Of a stretch of 5,483 bases of DNA, positions 1 to 5,483 are shown in pieces. A program made the position numbers and the translations under genes. The notes beneath the pieces were generated by a model. The model did not search any database and was not told the DNA's origin. It saw only the letters and a list, made by a program, of their open reading frames with translations. Source of the DNA: Planctomycetota bacterium. GTDB lineage: Bacteria; Planctomycetota; UBA1135; GCA-002686595. The stretch is from NCBI GenBank assembly GCA_029259675.1, contig JAJDES010000198.1, forward strand, positions 1 through 5,483, written 5' to 3'. The first letter of the stretch is position 1; every line of letters begins with the position of its first letter.

Positions 1-1
1 G

Positions 2-823
2 CTGTCCGCCCCGGGCTTCGCTTCAGCCCCCGCGGGAGTGGAAGTCGTCGATCCCACTCGCGACGCGCGCCTGGAGGGATTTCGAGCTGAGCTCTTGGAA
101 CGCCGCGGTCCGAAGGGCATGACGCCGGAGCAAGCGGCCAAAAAAATTCTAGAGCCGTTGATCTTTGCCGCCTTCCTCGTGCGCAGCGGCGATTGCCAGG
201 CGGCCGTGGCGGGTTCCCTCGCGGCGACACCGGATGTGATTCGCGCCGGTTTGTGGGTCTTGGGCACCGCGCGCGGGCTGCGCACCGTCTCTTCCTGCTT
301 CCTGATGGTCCTGCCCGACGGGCGCGCTTTGACCTACGCCGACTGCGGAGTCGTGCCCGACCCCAGCGCGGAACAACTGGTCGACATCGCGGTTTCGTCG
401 GCCGAAAGCCACCGGCGCTTGGTCGGAGAGACTCCGCGCATTGCCATGCTGTCCTTTTCAACCAAGGGCTCCGCCAGCCATCCGCGGGTCGAAAAGATTC
501 AGCGCGCCACCGCCCTTTTGCATAAGCAGCACCCCGGCTTGCAAGTGGACGGCGAATTGCAAGTCGACGCGGCCATCGTGCCCTCCGTGGCAGAAGCCAA
601 AGCACCCCAGTCCCCCCTGTCCGGCCGCGCCAACGTCCTGATCTTTCCCGACCTCGACAGCGGCAACATCGCTTACAAATTGACGCAGCGATTGGCCGGC
701 GCCACGGCCCTGGGCCCCCTTGTACAGGGCTTGGCCAGTCCCTACATGGATCTGTCGCGCGGATGCAACGCGGACGACATCGTGGACGTCGCCTGCATAG
801 CTTCCATTCTTGGCGACGGCTAA
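2..823 (+). CDS. pta: Phosphate acetyltransferase (phosphotransacetylase), C-terminal part, 5' end outside window
   Basis: This enzyme interconverts acetyl-CoA plus phosphate and acetyl phosphate plus CoA in the cytosol, normally paired with acetate kinase. The reading frame is open to the left edge. A GTG at 38 could be read as a start, but family-like sequence (GVEVVDP) runs through it, so the gene is 5'-truncated by the window. About 273 residues are visible; single-domain Pta is about 330, so roughly 60 are missing, or more if this is the long form with extra N-terminal domains. Counting from the GTG at 38, diagnostic segments are TVSSCFLMVLPDG (83-95), MLSFSTKGSASHPRV (137-151), DGELQVDAAIVP (171-182), NVLIFPDLDSGNIAYKL (199-215) and DLSRGCNADDIVDV (238-251). 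The last contains the Ser240, Arg241 and Asp247 that match the active-site Ser, Arg and Asp known from archaeal Pta. Phosphotransbutyrylase is the related alternative, but these motifs fit Pta better. It ends 16 bases before the next gene. Confidence 0.95.
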   Translation: MSAPGFASAPAGVEVVDPTRDARLEGFRAELLERRGPKGMTPEQAAKKILEPLIFAAFLVRSGDCQAAVAGSLAATPDVIRAGLWVLGTARGLRTVSSCFLMVLPDGRALTYADCGVVPDPSAEQLVDIAVSSAESHRRLVGETPRIAMLSFSTKGSASHPRVEKIQRATALLHKQHPGLQVDGELQVDAAIVPSVAEAKAPQSPLSGRANVLIFPDLDSGNIAYKLTQRLAGATALGPLVQGLASPYMDLSRGCNADDIVDVACIASILGDG

Positions 824-839
824 AGTCTTGAAAGTGCCC

Positions 840-1442
840 ATGAAAAAGTCACGGAGTACGATGCAGTTGGGATTGGGCCCGCGCCTCGGTGCCATCTGCT
901 TGATTTTGGCATCGGCCTGCGGCGGCGAAGATCAAGCGGATACCGACATCAACACAGACGAGCCCGCGCAGCAGCAAGTCGAGGACCCAAGCAACCCCAC
1001 AGGCCAAGACCCCAAAGACCAAGAGTCGGATTTGGGCCAAGCTGAGCAGACGGGTGACACCGGGCCCAAGGGCTATCTCGAACGAATCGAAACCCCCTCC
1101 GGTGTCGTCATCGACATCATTGAGCGCGGGGCCGGCGCAGCGATTCAAGACGGGCTGGTGGCGGAAATCCACTACCGGGGCTTCACCATAGAAAACGGCA
1201 AGCGCAGCAAGCGCCCCTTCGAATCCTCTTTGAAGCGCGGCAAGCCGTACCTTTTGCACTACGGCAAAAGCCCGGTCATTTCGGGTTGGAACATCGGACT
1301 GAAGGGCATGCTGGAGGGTTCAAAATTGCGCCTACACATTCCCGCCAAGCACGCCTATGGCGCCAAGGGACTTCCGCCCTTGGTGTTGGGAAACCGAGAT
1401 CTACAATTCTTAATTGATGTGATCTCTGTCACCCTTCCTTGA
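840..1442 (+). CDS. FKBP-type peptidyl-prolyl cis-trans isomerase, predicted lipoprotein
   Basis: Predicted envelope protein-folding catalyst of 200 residues. I chose the ATG at 840 because it gives a basic start (MKKSR), a hydrophobic stretch and a lipobox-like LASAC with Cys27. An ATG at 861 is possible: it has GGAG four bases upstream and still yields a signal peptide. A TTG at 810 would overlap pta and is unlikely. Residues about 28-76 form a hydrophilic linker rich in Asp, Glu, Gln and Pro, likely disordered, that would hold the domain away from the membrane. The FKBP domain spans about 80-200. Visible pocket residues are Tyr112 (HYRG), Phe127, Val146-Ile147, Trp150 (VISGW), Tyr173 (AYG) and Phe190. 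The usual Asp after Phe127 is Glu128 (FESS), and the usual Phe in the PFxF strand is Leu (KPYLLHYG). Activity is therefore plausible but not certain. It lies 16 bases after pta with no visible promoter between, so it is probably cotranscribed. No strong ribosome-binding site is seen before 840. Confidence 0.9.
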   Translation: MKKSRSTMQLGLGPRLGAICLILASACGGEDQADTDINTDEPAQQQVEDPSNPTGQDPKDQESDLGQAEQTGDTGPKGYLERIETPSGVVIDIIERGAGAAIQDGLVAEIHYRGFTIENGKRSKRPFESSLKRGKPYLLHYGKSPVISGWNIGLKGMLEGSKLRLHIPAKHAYGAKGLPPLVLGNRDLQFLIDVISVTLP

Positions 1443-1483
1443 ACGCTCCCACTTCCATGCAGCCGAGGCCTAGCACGCGAAGC

Positions 1484-1960
1484 ATGAAAGCCACCTTGAT
1501 AAACACCCTCGCAACCCGCGTTGCCGCACTCCTGTTGGCCTGCTGCTGCTTTTCAAGCTGCGCCATCTTTCGGCCGCGCCCGCCCGTGTACGACCCTGTC
1601 TTACTCCCGTCGGGAGTTGAGATTCAGGACTTGGTCAAGCCCGAGGGCCCCGTTGCCAAGGCCGGCGACACGGTTCGAATTCACTACCACGGCACTTTGC
1701 TCGACGGCACGGTCTTCGATTCGAGTGTCGAGCGCGGCCAACCGATCGATTTTATCCTCAGCGACCCTCCGCCGCCGCCGACCTTCCTGCACGAGGGTGT
1801 GCTCGGAATGCGCCTGAAAGCCCGTCGCCGCGTAACCGTCCCCGCTGGAATCGGCTTCGGACCCGATTCCGAATCGGAGTTACCGGCTGATCAAGTGCTT
1901 TTCTTCCGACTCGAGTTGCTGGAGATCTTGGAATCGGAAGAGGCGCCGGCAACTCCTTAG
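1484..1960 (+). CDS. Second FKBP-type protein, predicted lipoprotein, with altered active site
   Basis: Predicted exported FKBP-fold protein of 158 residues. The ATG at 1484 is preferred because it directly precedes an N-terminal signal (MKATLINTLATRVAALLLACCCFSSC, residues 1-26 described by its parts: Lys2, Arg12, then a hydrophobic core). ATG 1457 and TTG 1439 would add a polar extension. Lipidation could be at Cys20 (LLAC) or Cys26 (FSSC). The FKBP domain occupies about 45-148: VRIHYHGTLLDGTVFDSS (65-82) is typical and keeps Tyr68, Phe78 and Asp79, and Phe90 is also kept. The VIPGW loop is replaced by PPPPPTFLHEG (95-105), which puts Leu102 where the catalytic-pocket Trp normally sits. The AYG Tyr becomes Phe125 (GFG). 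The C-terminal strand VLFFRLELLEIL is normal. The fold looks intact, but isomerase activity may be weak; a chaperone or binding role is possible. It follows the first FKBP gene by 41 bases and shares little beyond the family motifs, so it is not a recent duplicate. Confidence 0.85.
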   Translation: MKATLINTLATRVAALLLACCCFSSCAIFRPRPPVYDPVLLPSGVEIQDLVKPEGPVAKAGDTVRIHYHGTLLDGTVFDSSVERGQPIDFILSDPPPPPTFLHEGVLGMRLKARRRVTVPAGIGFGPDSESELPADQVLFFRLELLEILESEEAPATP

Positions 1961-1967
1961 CCGGATT

Positions 1968-1985
1968 GCCCGCAAGCGGCCGGGC
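1968..1985 (+). terminator. Possible GC stem-loop after the second FKBP gene
   Basis: GCCCG (1968-1972) can pair with CGGGC (1981-1985) across an eight-base loop, starting eight bases after the stop codon. The stem is short but all G:C. No T-tract follows, so it is at best a weak or factor-assisted end signal for the rightward cluster. It may also be chance in GC-rich DNA. Confidence 0.3.
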
Positions 1986-2028
1986 CTATCGAGCCAACGC
2001 AGCGGCGGGTCTGAATTGCTCGCACGAA

Positions 2029-2051
2029 TGAATTCGCCCTGACTGAATTCA
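2029..2051. repeat. 7-bp inverted repeat TGAATTC / GAATTCA between converging genes
   Basis: TGAATTC at 2029-2035 pairs perfectly with GAATTCA at 2045-2051 across a nine-base loop. The stem is AT-rich and so not very stable, and no T-run follows on either strand. Its position between two converging stop codons would suit a two-way transcription end or a protein-binding site, but the sequence alone does not decide. Confidence 0.4.
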
Positions 2052-2075
2052 AGCGCGCGATTGGCCGGAAAGTGC

Positions 2076-2969
2076 CTAAGTCCTCGACTTGCCCAAGCTC
2101 AAGAACGGCAGGAGCGAGAGACCCAGCAAGATTCCCGCACCTGCGACGATAGTCGGGCCGAGGGGCAAATCAAAAGCGAAGGACAGCTGCAAGCCAAGTG
2201 CTGCGGAGCCCAGCCCGATTAGCGATGAAATCCAGCGAAAACTGCGCAGGGAGCGAGCCAGGTGAGAAGCGGCGAGCGGTGGCAATACAAGCAAGGCGAA
2301 CAATACCACCGGTCCGACCGTTAGGGAGCCGATCGTTACGGTGAGCCCAATCAGCACCACCAAGAGAGCTTCATAACGGCGCACTCCGAGACCGAGTACG
2401 CGGGCTGTATCGGGATCGAAACTAACCAACAACAATCCTCTCTGAAACCACCACATCGCGAGAGCCACGAACCCGAAAGCCACAGCAAGGGTTTCGAACT
2501 CGTGCAAGCCGATAACCAAGATCGACCCACGCAGAAGTTCGTGCACAAAGATCTCACCCGTGGGAGAGGCGTGGGCAAACAAGATCGTCCCCGCACTTGC
2601 CAATGCAAATGCTGCGGCGATACGCGCTGCCTCGGAGCCGGGCTTCTGGCCGAACAAATAGAGGATGCCCAAGCCTCCAAAGGTGAAAACGCCGGCCCAA
2701 GCCATGTGGTAATTCACCGCTGCGTGGGTGTCTTCCAGCGCCGTGTCTAGGTCAAGACCACCTATGCCGACATGCGCCACCCACCACGGCATGATCGCGA
2801 ATCCGAAGGCAACGCCGCAGGCCGCAAACTGCGGCAAGGCAACGCCATAGAATCCCGTTCGGCGCAAAAACAGAAAGTTGCCGACTTGCGGGCAGACGAG
2901 CCCCGCCAGCAATGCCGCCAAAATAGAGAGGGGGAAGATTTCCCATACCAGGCTCCACTCAACCTCCAT
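2076..2969 (-). CDS. znuB: Metal (probably zinc) ABC transporter permease, ABC-3 family
   Basis: Inner-membrane channel subunit of the metal importer, 297 residues, a normal length for ZnuB/MntB/TroC-type permeases. The ATG at 2969 overlaps the ATPase stop by one base (TGATG). The frame stays open upstream to 3104, but those 45 codons lie inside the ATPase gene and give a polar, non-family sequence, so they are rejected. I count about seven to eight hydrophobic segments, near residues 11-29, 41-65, 88-106, 115-133, 159-176, 200-230, 247-265 and 272-291. Family marks are RRTGFYGVALPQFAACG (36-52), SFDPDTARVLGLGVRRYEA (183-201) and GPVVLFALLVLPPLAASHLA (219-238). It would pair with the ATPase and receive metal from the binding protein encoded just upstream. 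Zinc is inferred from the binding protein; manganese or iron cannot be excluded, because permeases of this family are alike. Confidence 0.93.
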   Translation of the reverse strand: MEVEWSLVWEIFPLSILAALLAGLVCPQVGNFLFLRRTGFYGVALPQFAACGVAFGFAIMPWWVAHVGIGGLDLDTALEDTHAAVNYHMAWAGVFTFGGLGILYLFGQKPGSEAARIAAAFALASAGTILFAHASPTGEIFVHELLRGSILVIGLHEFETLAVAFGFVALAMWWFQRGLLLVSFDPDTARVLGLGVRRYEALLVVLIGLTVTIGSLTVGPVVLFALLVLPPLAASHLARSLRSFRWISSLIGLGSAALGLQLSFAFDLPLGPTIVAGAGILLGLSLLPFLSLGKSRT

Positions 2970-3706
2970 CAGGCTTGAATCCCCTCTTTTGCCGCTTTCT
3001 TGCCCGCTGCCAGGAGTGCTTCGACACTTCCGTTTTGAAGCAGACTCTCCTTGGACTTTTCTGTCACTCGACCGCCCTCCACCCACAGGGCGCGGCTGGC
3101 GCATGTTCGAACAAATTCGAGCTGATGGCTGACGAGCAGAATGGCCAAACCCTCTTCGCGCACCATGGAAAGCAGCAAGTCACGAATTCCTTCGGCTGCC
3201 GCTTGATCGACCCCGCTCGTCGGCTCATCGAGCACCAAGAGTTGCGGTTGCATAACGAGCGCGCGCGCCATGAGAACGCGCTGCCTTTGGCCACCCGAAA
3301 GCGACGAGAAGGGCTTTGAATGAGCTCCTTCCAGGCCCACTCGCTCCAACATTTGAAGGCAAAGATTTTCATCACCCCGGCTCTTGGTGCGCCAGTGCCT
3401 GAGGCGCCCAAAGGCCCCCATGCGTACGACCTCCAGCACCGTTAGGGGATAAAGCCGGTCCAAGGATTCGCGTTGCGGGACGTAGCCGAGGCGGGTATCG
3501 CCTCGGTCTACTCGCCCCGAACGCGCCTCCAGCAATCCCAAGACACCGCGCATTAAAGTCGTTTTGCCCGAACCGTTGGGCCCCATGACGGCAATGAACT
3601 CCGCGGGTTCGATGGCAATCGAAGCCCCGCCGATCACTTCTTGCTTGCCGTAGCCGAAACTCGCCGCGGTCATGGAAAGCAGGCAACTGCCGGTTTGGGG
3701 GACCAT
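2969..3706 (-). CDS. znuC: Metal (probably zinc) ABC transporter ATP-binding protein
   Basis: Cytoplasmic ATPase that powers the importer, 245 residues. All ABC motifs are present: Walker A GPNGSGKTT (42-50), Q-loop Gln78 (YVPQ), signature LSGGQ (136-140) followed by RQR, Walker B LLVLDE (156-161), D-loop GVD (165-167) and switch His194 (VSHQ). The segment LYPLTVLEVVRMGAFGR (85-101) is the usual helical-domain entry of ZnuC/MntA-type ATPases. The start at ATG 3706 lies eight bases after the binding-protein stop. The frame stays open to 4372, but that stretch is out-of-frame binding-protein sequence. A GTG at 3709 directly precedes the ATG, and an ATG at 3673 (residue 12) is possible but has no ribosome-binding site. 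The last 20 or so residues (from about LLAAGKKAAKEGIQA) are a short basic/alanine-rich tail. It lies between the binding-protein and permease genes and overlaps the latter by one base. Confidence 0.96.
   Translation of the reverse strand: MVPQTGSCLLSMTAASFGYGKQEVIGGASIAIEPAEFIAVMGPNGSGKTTLMRGVLGLLEARSGRVDRGDTRLGYVPQRESLDRLYPLTVLEVVRMGAFGRLRHWRTKSRGDENLCLQMLERVGLEGAHSKPFSSLSGGQRQRVLMARALVMQPQLLVLDEPTSGVDQAAAEGIRDLLLSMVREEGLAILLVSHQLEFVRTCASRALWVEGGRVTEKSKESLLQNGSVEALLAAGKKAAKEGIQA
2981..2987 (-). promoter_or_regulatory. Likely ribosome-binding site of the permease gene
   Basis: On the minus strand AGAGGGG lies inside the end of the ATPase gene, 11 bases before the ATG at 2969. It supports that start over the longer open frame. 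The spacing is slightly long, so termination-coupled re-initiation at the TGATG overlap probably also contributes. Confidence 0.5.
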
Positions 3707-3708
3707 CA

Positions 3709-3721
3709 CTCCTTTCACTCC
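3709..3721 (-). promoter_or_regulatory. Ribosome-binding region of the ATPase gene, with doubled GGAGTG
   Basis: On the minus strand GGAGTG occurs twice in a row, separated by AAA, just before the start codon at 3706. The first GGAG (3721-3718) is 11 bases from the ATG. The second (AAAGGAG, 3715-3709) is only two bases away, too close for normal use with this ATG. The binding-protein stop TGA (3717-3715) sits inside the element, which suggests that translation of the two genes is linked. Confidence 0.45.
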
Positions 3722-4650
3722 TTTTCTAAAGCTGCGATTAGTTTGTTGATACGCACATCCATGCTGCCGATCCAAGTATCGACACCCGCTGCGGACCCCA
3801 CCATGCCGGGCAACTCCACCACGGGGGCCGAGGTGCGACGGGATAGTTCGGCCACTTGGCGATTGTTGGACCAGGCCGCAGTGACAATCACGAATCCGCG
3901 TTGGTCCTTCAAACTTTCGATGAGCTTGATTAAGTGCGAGGGAGTCGGAGGAACGCCGGGTTTGGGTTCGATCGTGCCCAAGACCTCGAGGCCGAGGAAC
4001 TTCGTCAAGTAGCGGAATTCGGTGTGGTAAACAACGATTTTGTGACCCTTCAGTCGTTCGCGCTGCTTTTCCCAACGCTTCAAAGCCACATCCAAAGCTT
4101 TCGAATAAGTAGCGAAATTGGCTTCGTAATACTCGCGACCGTCGGGATCCACCCGCAGCAGTCCCTCCAATATCTTGCGAGCCATGTGCGGACCGCTGTG
4201 CGGATCCAGATTGAAGTGCGGATTGCCGTTGGGATGCAAATCCGCCCCGCGCTTGCGACTTGCGTCGGCGGGAACATCCAAGGCTTCCCAGCCCTCGCCG
4301 CAATTGACAAACCCCTTGCCTCCGACCGAAACGTCTTGATTGCGCGCAGCCGTCAATAGGCCTGGAACCCACGCGTGCTCCAGGGAAAGCCCCATCTGCA
4401 CAAACAAATCGGCCCGATCCGTGGCGATGATTTGGCTGGGCCGTATTCGAACTTCGTGCACATTCTCCGTTCCCTTGGCAATCGCAGTCACTTTGACGCG
4501 GTCACCACCCACCTCTCTGACAATGTCTGCCAAATCGGGGATGGTGGCCACGACGCGCACTTCCGCCAGGGGGATGGAAGCCAATAAAAGACTCGTTAGC
4601 AACGCGTAGAGAATTCCCTTTGCGCTGCCTCGTGTTGTCTTGACGACCAT
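3715..4650 (-). CDS. znuA: Metal (probably zinc) ABC transporter periplasmic binding protein
   Basis: Captures the metal in the periplasm and delivers it to the permease; 311 residues, normal for cluster A-I binding proteins. The ATG at 4650 gives a clear Sec signal peptide: MVVKTTRGSAK, hydrophobic GILYALLTSLLLASIP, likely cut after PLA (about residue 29). A TTG at 4662 would overlap the upstream gene. No clear ribosome-binding site is seen, so coupling to the gene ending five bases upstream is likely. Ligand candidates by family pattern are His65 (NVHEVRIRPS), His145 (GNPHFNLDPH), His209 (VYHTEF) and Glu279 (VVELPGMVG). A His at the third position is typical of zinc binders; manganese binders usually have Glu there. 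The fourth ligand is Glu where Asp is common. There is no long His-rich loop, only DLHPNGNPH (137-145). The usual DPH of the first motif reads NVH, and the usual Trp after DPH/NPH is Asn147. Confidence 0.93.
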   Translation of the reverse strand: MVVKTTRGSAKGILYALLTSLLLASIPLAEVRVVATIPDLADIVREVGGDRVKVTAIAKGTENVHEVRIRPSQIIATDRADLFVQMGLSLEHAWVPGLLTAARNQDVSVGGKGFVNCGEGWEALDVPADASRKRGADLHPNGNPHFNLDPHSGPHMARKILEGLLRVDPDGREYYEANFATYSKALDVALKRWEKQRERLKGHKIVVYHTEFRYLTKFLGLEVLGTIEPKPGVPPTPSHLIKLIESLKDQRGFVIVTAAWSNNRQVAELSRRTSAPVVELPGMVGSAAGVDTWIGSMDVRINKLIAALEKE

Positions 4651-4655
4651 TTGAA

Positions 4656-5483
4656 TTACCAATCTACGCCGTGGGCGTGGGATCCGGCAAACAGCGTGTA
4701 CTGCAGGGCGATGCGATAGCTATCGCCATCCAAATCGGAATCCGCGTGGGTCAGCTGGAGCCGGAGCCGTTGGAATTCCGTCAATTTGCGGGAGTAGATC
4801 AAGTCGAATTCTTGGTCCACCGGTTGACTCTCCGTGGGACGCTCAACGCGACTGAATTGAATCGTGTAGCTGTCGTTTAGATTCGGGCGGTATTCACAAA
4901 AACCGGTGTAGCCCCAGGCCTTGTCATCTTCAACAAGAATAGCCGTCGGGGTGGCGGGATTGTCCAAACGGCCGGTTTGAGCATTGCCGTGAAAGGCGAG
5001 CACTTCGGCACCAACAGTCAAGTTTCGTGTGGCGCTTGGGTCGGTCCAACCATAGGTCACATCCGTTCCATAAACGGTGTTGGACAAACCCGTGGCCTCC
5101 AGACTCCCGCCTGCGCCGTCATCGGCCTCCAAACTAAAATCCGGGATGCTGCGGACGGACAGTCCAAGCTGCAGCAGCCCGTTCTCGCCGAACTCTCCAA
5201 AACCAGTCGCGCGCGCTGTGAAGCTCAGGTCTTCGACATTGGACCGCTCCGCCTGAATGAGCGCGGGATCCGAAGTTTCATCTTCCTCTCCAATCTCTAA
5301 TGCTTGGAAGACTCCCAATGAGAAGCGCACCGGAACTTCGTCCGTAAACGGCGTCCAATAATCGAATTGAACGCCTTCGCCCGACAGCTCATCGCCCAGG
5401 TAGGTACGAATAGCAAGCGGTCGCTCAACGCTGCGCAAATCGTGCAAGTGCGTTTGCATGGTTTTTCCGAAGTCCACGAAAAA
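4656..5483 (-). CDS. Outer-membrane beta-barrel protein of the metal-uptake operon, C-terminal part, 5' end outside window
   Basis: The frame is open to the right edge (the first visible residues are FFVDFGKTMQTHLHD), so 275 C-terminal residues are seen. A GTG at 5477 and an ATG at 5459 are probably internal codons. From about residue 35 the protein is a run of short, alternating polar/hydrophobic strands with aromatic ends, separated by acidic turns, for example FSLGVFQALEI, YTIQFSRVE, FDLIYSRKL, LRLQLTHADS and YRIALQYTLFAG. It ends in Trp, as expected for recognition by the barrel assembly machinery. The entry segment GKTMQTHLHDL...RPLAIRTYLGDELSGEGVQ resembles, from memory, barrels found beside zinc importers in other Gram-negative bacteria. 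Two His (THLH) there and GSHAHG near the end could touch metal. It stops five bases before the binding-protein gene, which supports a role in zinc passage or capture. The missing N-terminal part might hold further domains, so the transport mechanism is unknown. Confidence 0.7.
   Translation of the reverse strand, partial: FFVDFGKTMQTHLHDLRSVERPLAIRTYLGDELSGEGVQFDYWTPFTDEVPVRFSLGVFQALEIGEEDETSDPALIQAERSNVEDLSFTARATGFGEFGENGLLQLGLSVRSIPDFSLEADDGAGGSLEATGLSNTVYGTDVTYGWTDPSATRNLTVGAEVLAFHGNAQTGRLDNPATPTAILVEDDKAWGYTGFCEYRPNLNDSYTIQFSRVERPTESQPVDQEFDLIYSRKLTEFQRLRLQLTHADSDLDGDSYRIALQYTLFAGSHAHGVDW

Larger units (their letters stand above)
1961..2075. other. Convergent intergenic gap
   Basis: These 115 bases separate the stop codons of two converging gene clusters, so no promoter is needed here and transcription from both sides should end nearby. 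I see no plausible gene. Two short inverted repeats are present (listed separately), and neither is followed by the T-run of a classical intrinsic terminator. The hexamer TGAATT also occurs three times (2012, 2029 and 2044), two of these as part of GAATTC. Confidence 0.6.

Noticed and set aside
38..40. GTG as the true start of pta
   Set aside because: The codon falls inside the GVEVVDP family segment and the frame is open to base 2, so the real start is outside the window.
458..1259. Minus-strand open frames opposite pta and the first FKBP gene (458-895 and 849-1259)
   Set aside because: They are mirror frames of strongly supported plus-strand genes in GC-rich DNA, with no motif of their own.
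2970..3104. A 45-codon N-terminal extension of the permease
   Set aside because: It overlaps the ATPase C-terminus out of frame, is polar and basic, and the TGATG overlap with an upstream AGAGGGG supports the start at 2969.
3641..4359. Two plus-strand open frames (3641-4012 and 3934-4359) opposite the binding-protein gene
   Set aside because: They are antisense to a well-supported gene, and their translations show no recognisable domain or signal.
3707..4372. A 5' extension of the ATPase frame giving a 467-residue protein
   Set aside because: This stretch is the binding-protein gene read in another frame. Its translation is low-complexity Arg/Ser/Gly-rich with no family similarity, and the ABC domain begins only after 3706.
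4651..4655. A Zur operator or promoter directly before znuA
   Set aside because: Only five bases separate znuA from the upstream stop, and no AT-rich palindrome is seen there. A control site would sit before the barrel gene, outside the window.
5475..5477. GTG as the true start of the barrel protein
   Set aside because: The frame stays open to the edge, and no signal peptide follows this codon, which an outer-membrane protein needs.
1..5483. CRISPR arrays, insertion sequences, tRNA or riboswitches
   Set aside because: The window is almost entirely coding. I saw no regular repeats, transposase motifs or terminal inverted repeats, and the only sizeable gap is 115 bases.

Overview
The window shows two gene clusters that converge on a 115-base gap at 1961-2075. 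The rightward cluster (2-1960, + strand) holds the C-terminal part of a phosphate acetyltransferase (pta, cut by the left edge) followed by two lipoprotein-type FKBP peptidyl-prolyl isomerase genes. The leftward cluster (5483 down to 2076, - strand) holds the C-terminal part of an outer-membrane beta-barrel protein (cut by the right edge), then a complete ABC-3-family metal importer: a periplasmic binding protein (znuA-like), an ATPase (znuC-like) and a permease (znuB-like).

The organism is a bacterium with an outer membrane. The evidence is a beta-barrel protein ending in a terminal aromatic residue, two predicted lipoproteins and a Sec-exported binding protein. Base composition looks moderately GC-rich by eye and similar across both clusters. 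The window has no rRNA, tRNA or marker gene that fixes the phylum. A planctomycete, acidobacterial or deltaproteobacterial-like lineage would fit, but that is a guess. I see no sign of mobile elements, CRISPR or recent transfer.

The leftward cluster is tightly packed. The barrel gene stops 5 bases before znuA, znuA stops 8 bases before znuC, and znuC and znuB share one base (TGATG). It reads as one transcription unit for scarce-metal uptake: the barrel moves or captures the metal at the outer membrane, ZnuA binds it in the periplasm, and ZnuB/ZnuC carry it across the inner membrane. Zinc is the likeliest metal because the binding protein keeps three His ligands plus an acidic fourth. The promoter, and any Zur operator, would lie to the right of the window.

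The rightward cluster is also close-packed (gaps of 16 and 41 bases), although its products act in different places: acetyl-CoA/acetyl-phosphate metabolism in the cytosol and protein folding in the cell envelope. The two FKBP proteins are very different from each other. The first keeps most of the catalytic pocket, including its Trp; the second has lost that Trp and carries a proline run in the same loop.

I found no plainly new system. The most notable items are the barrel protein fused into the importer operon, and the FKBP pair in which one member looks catalytically weakened.
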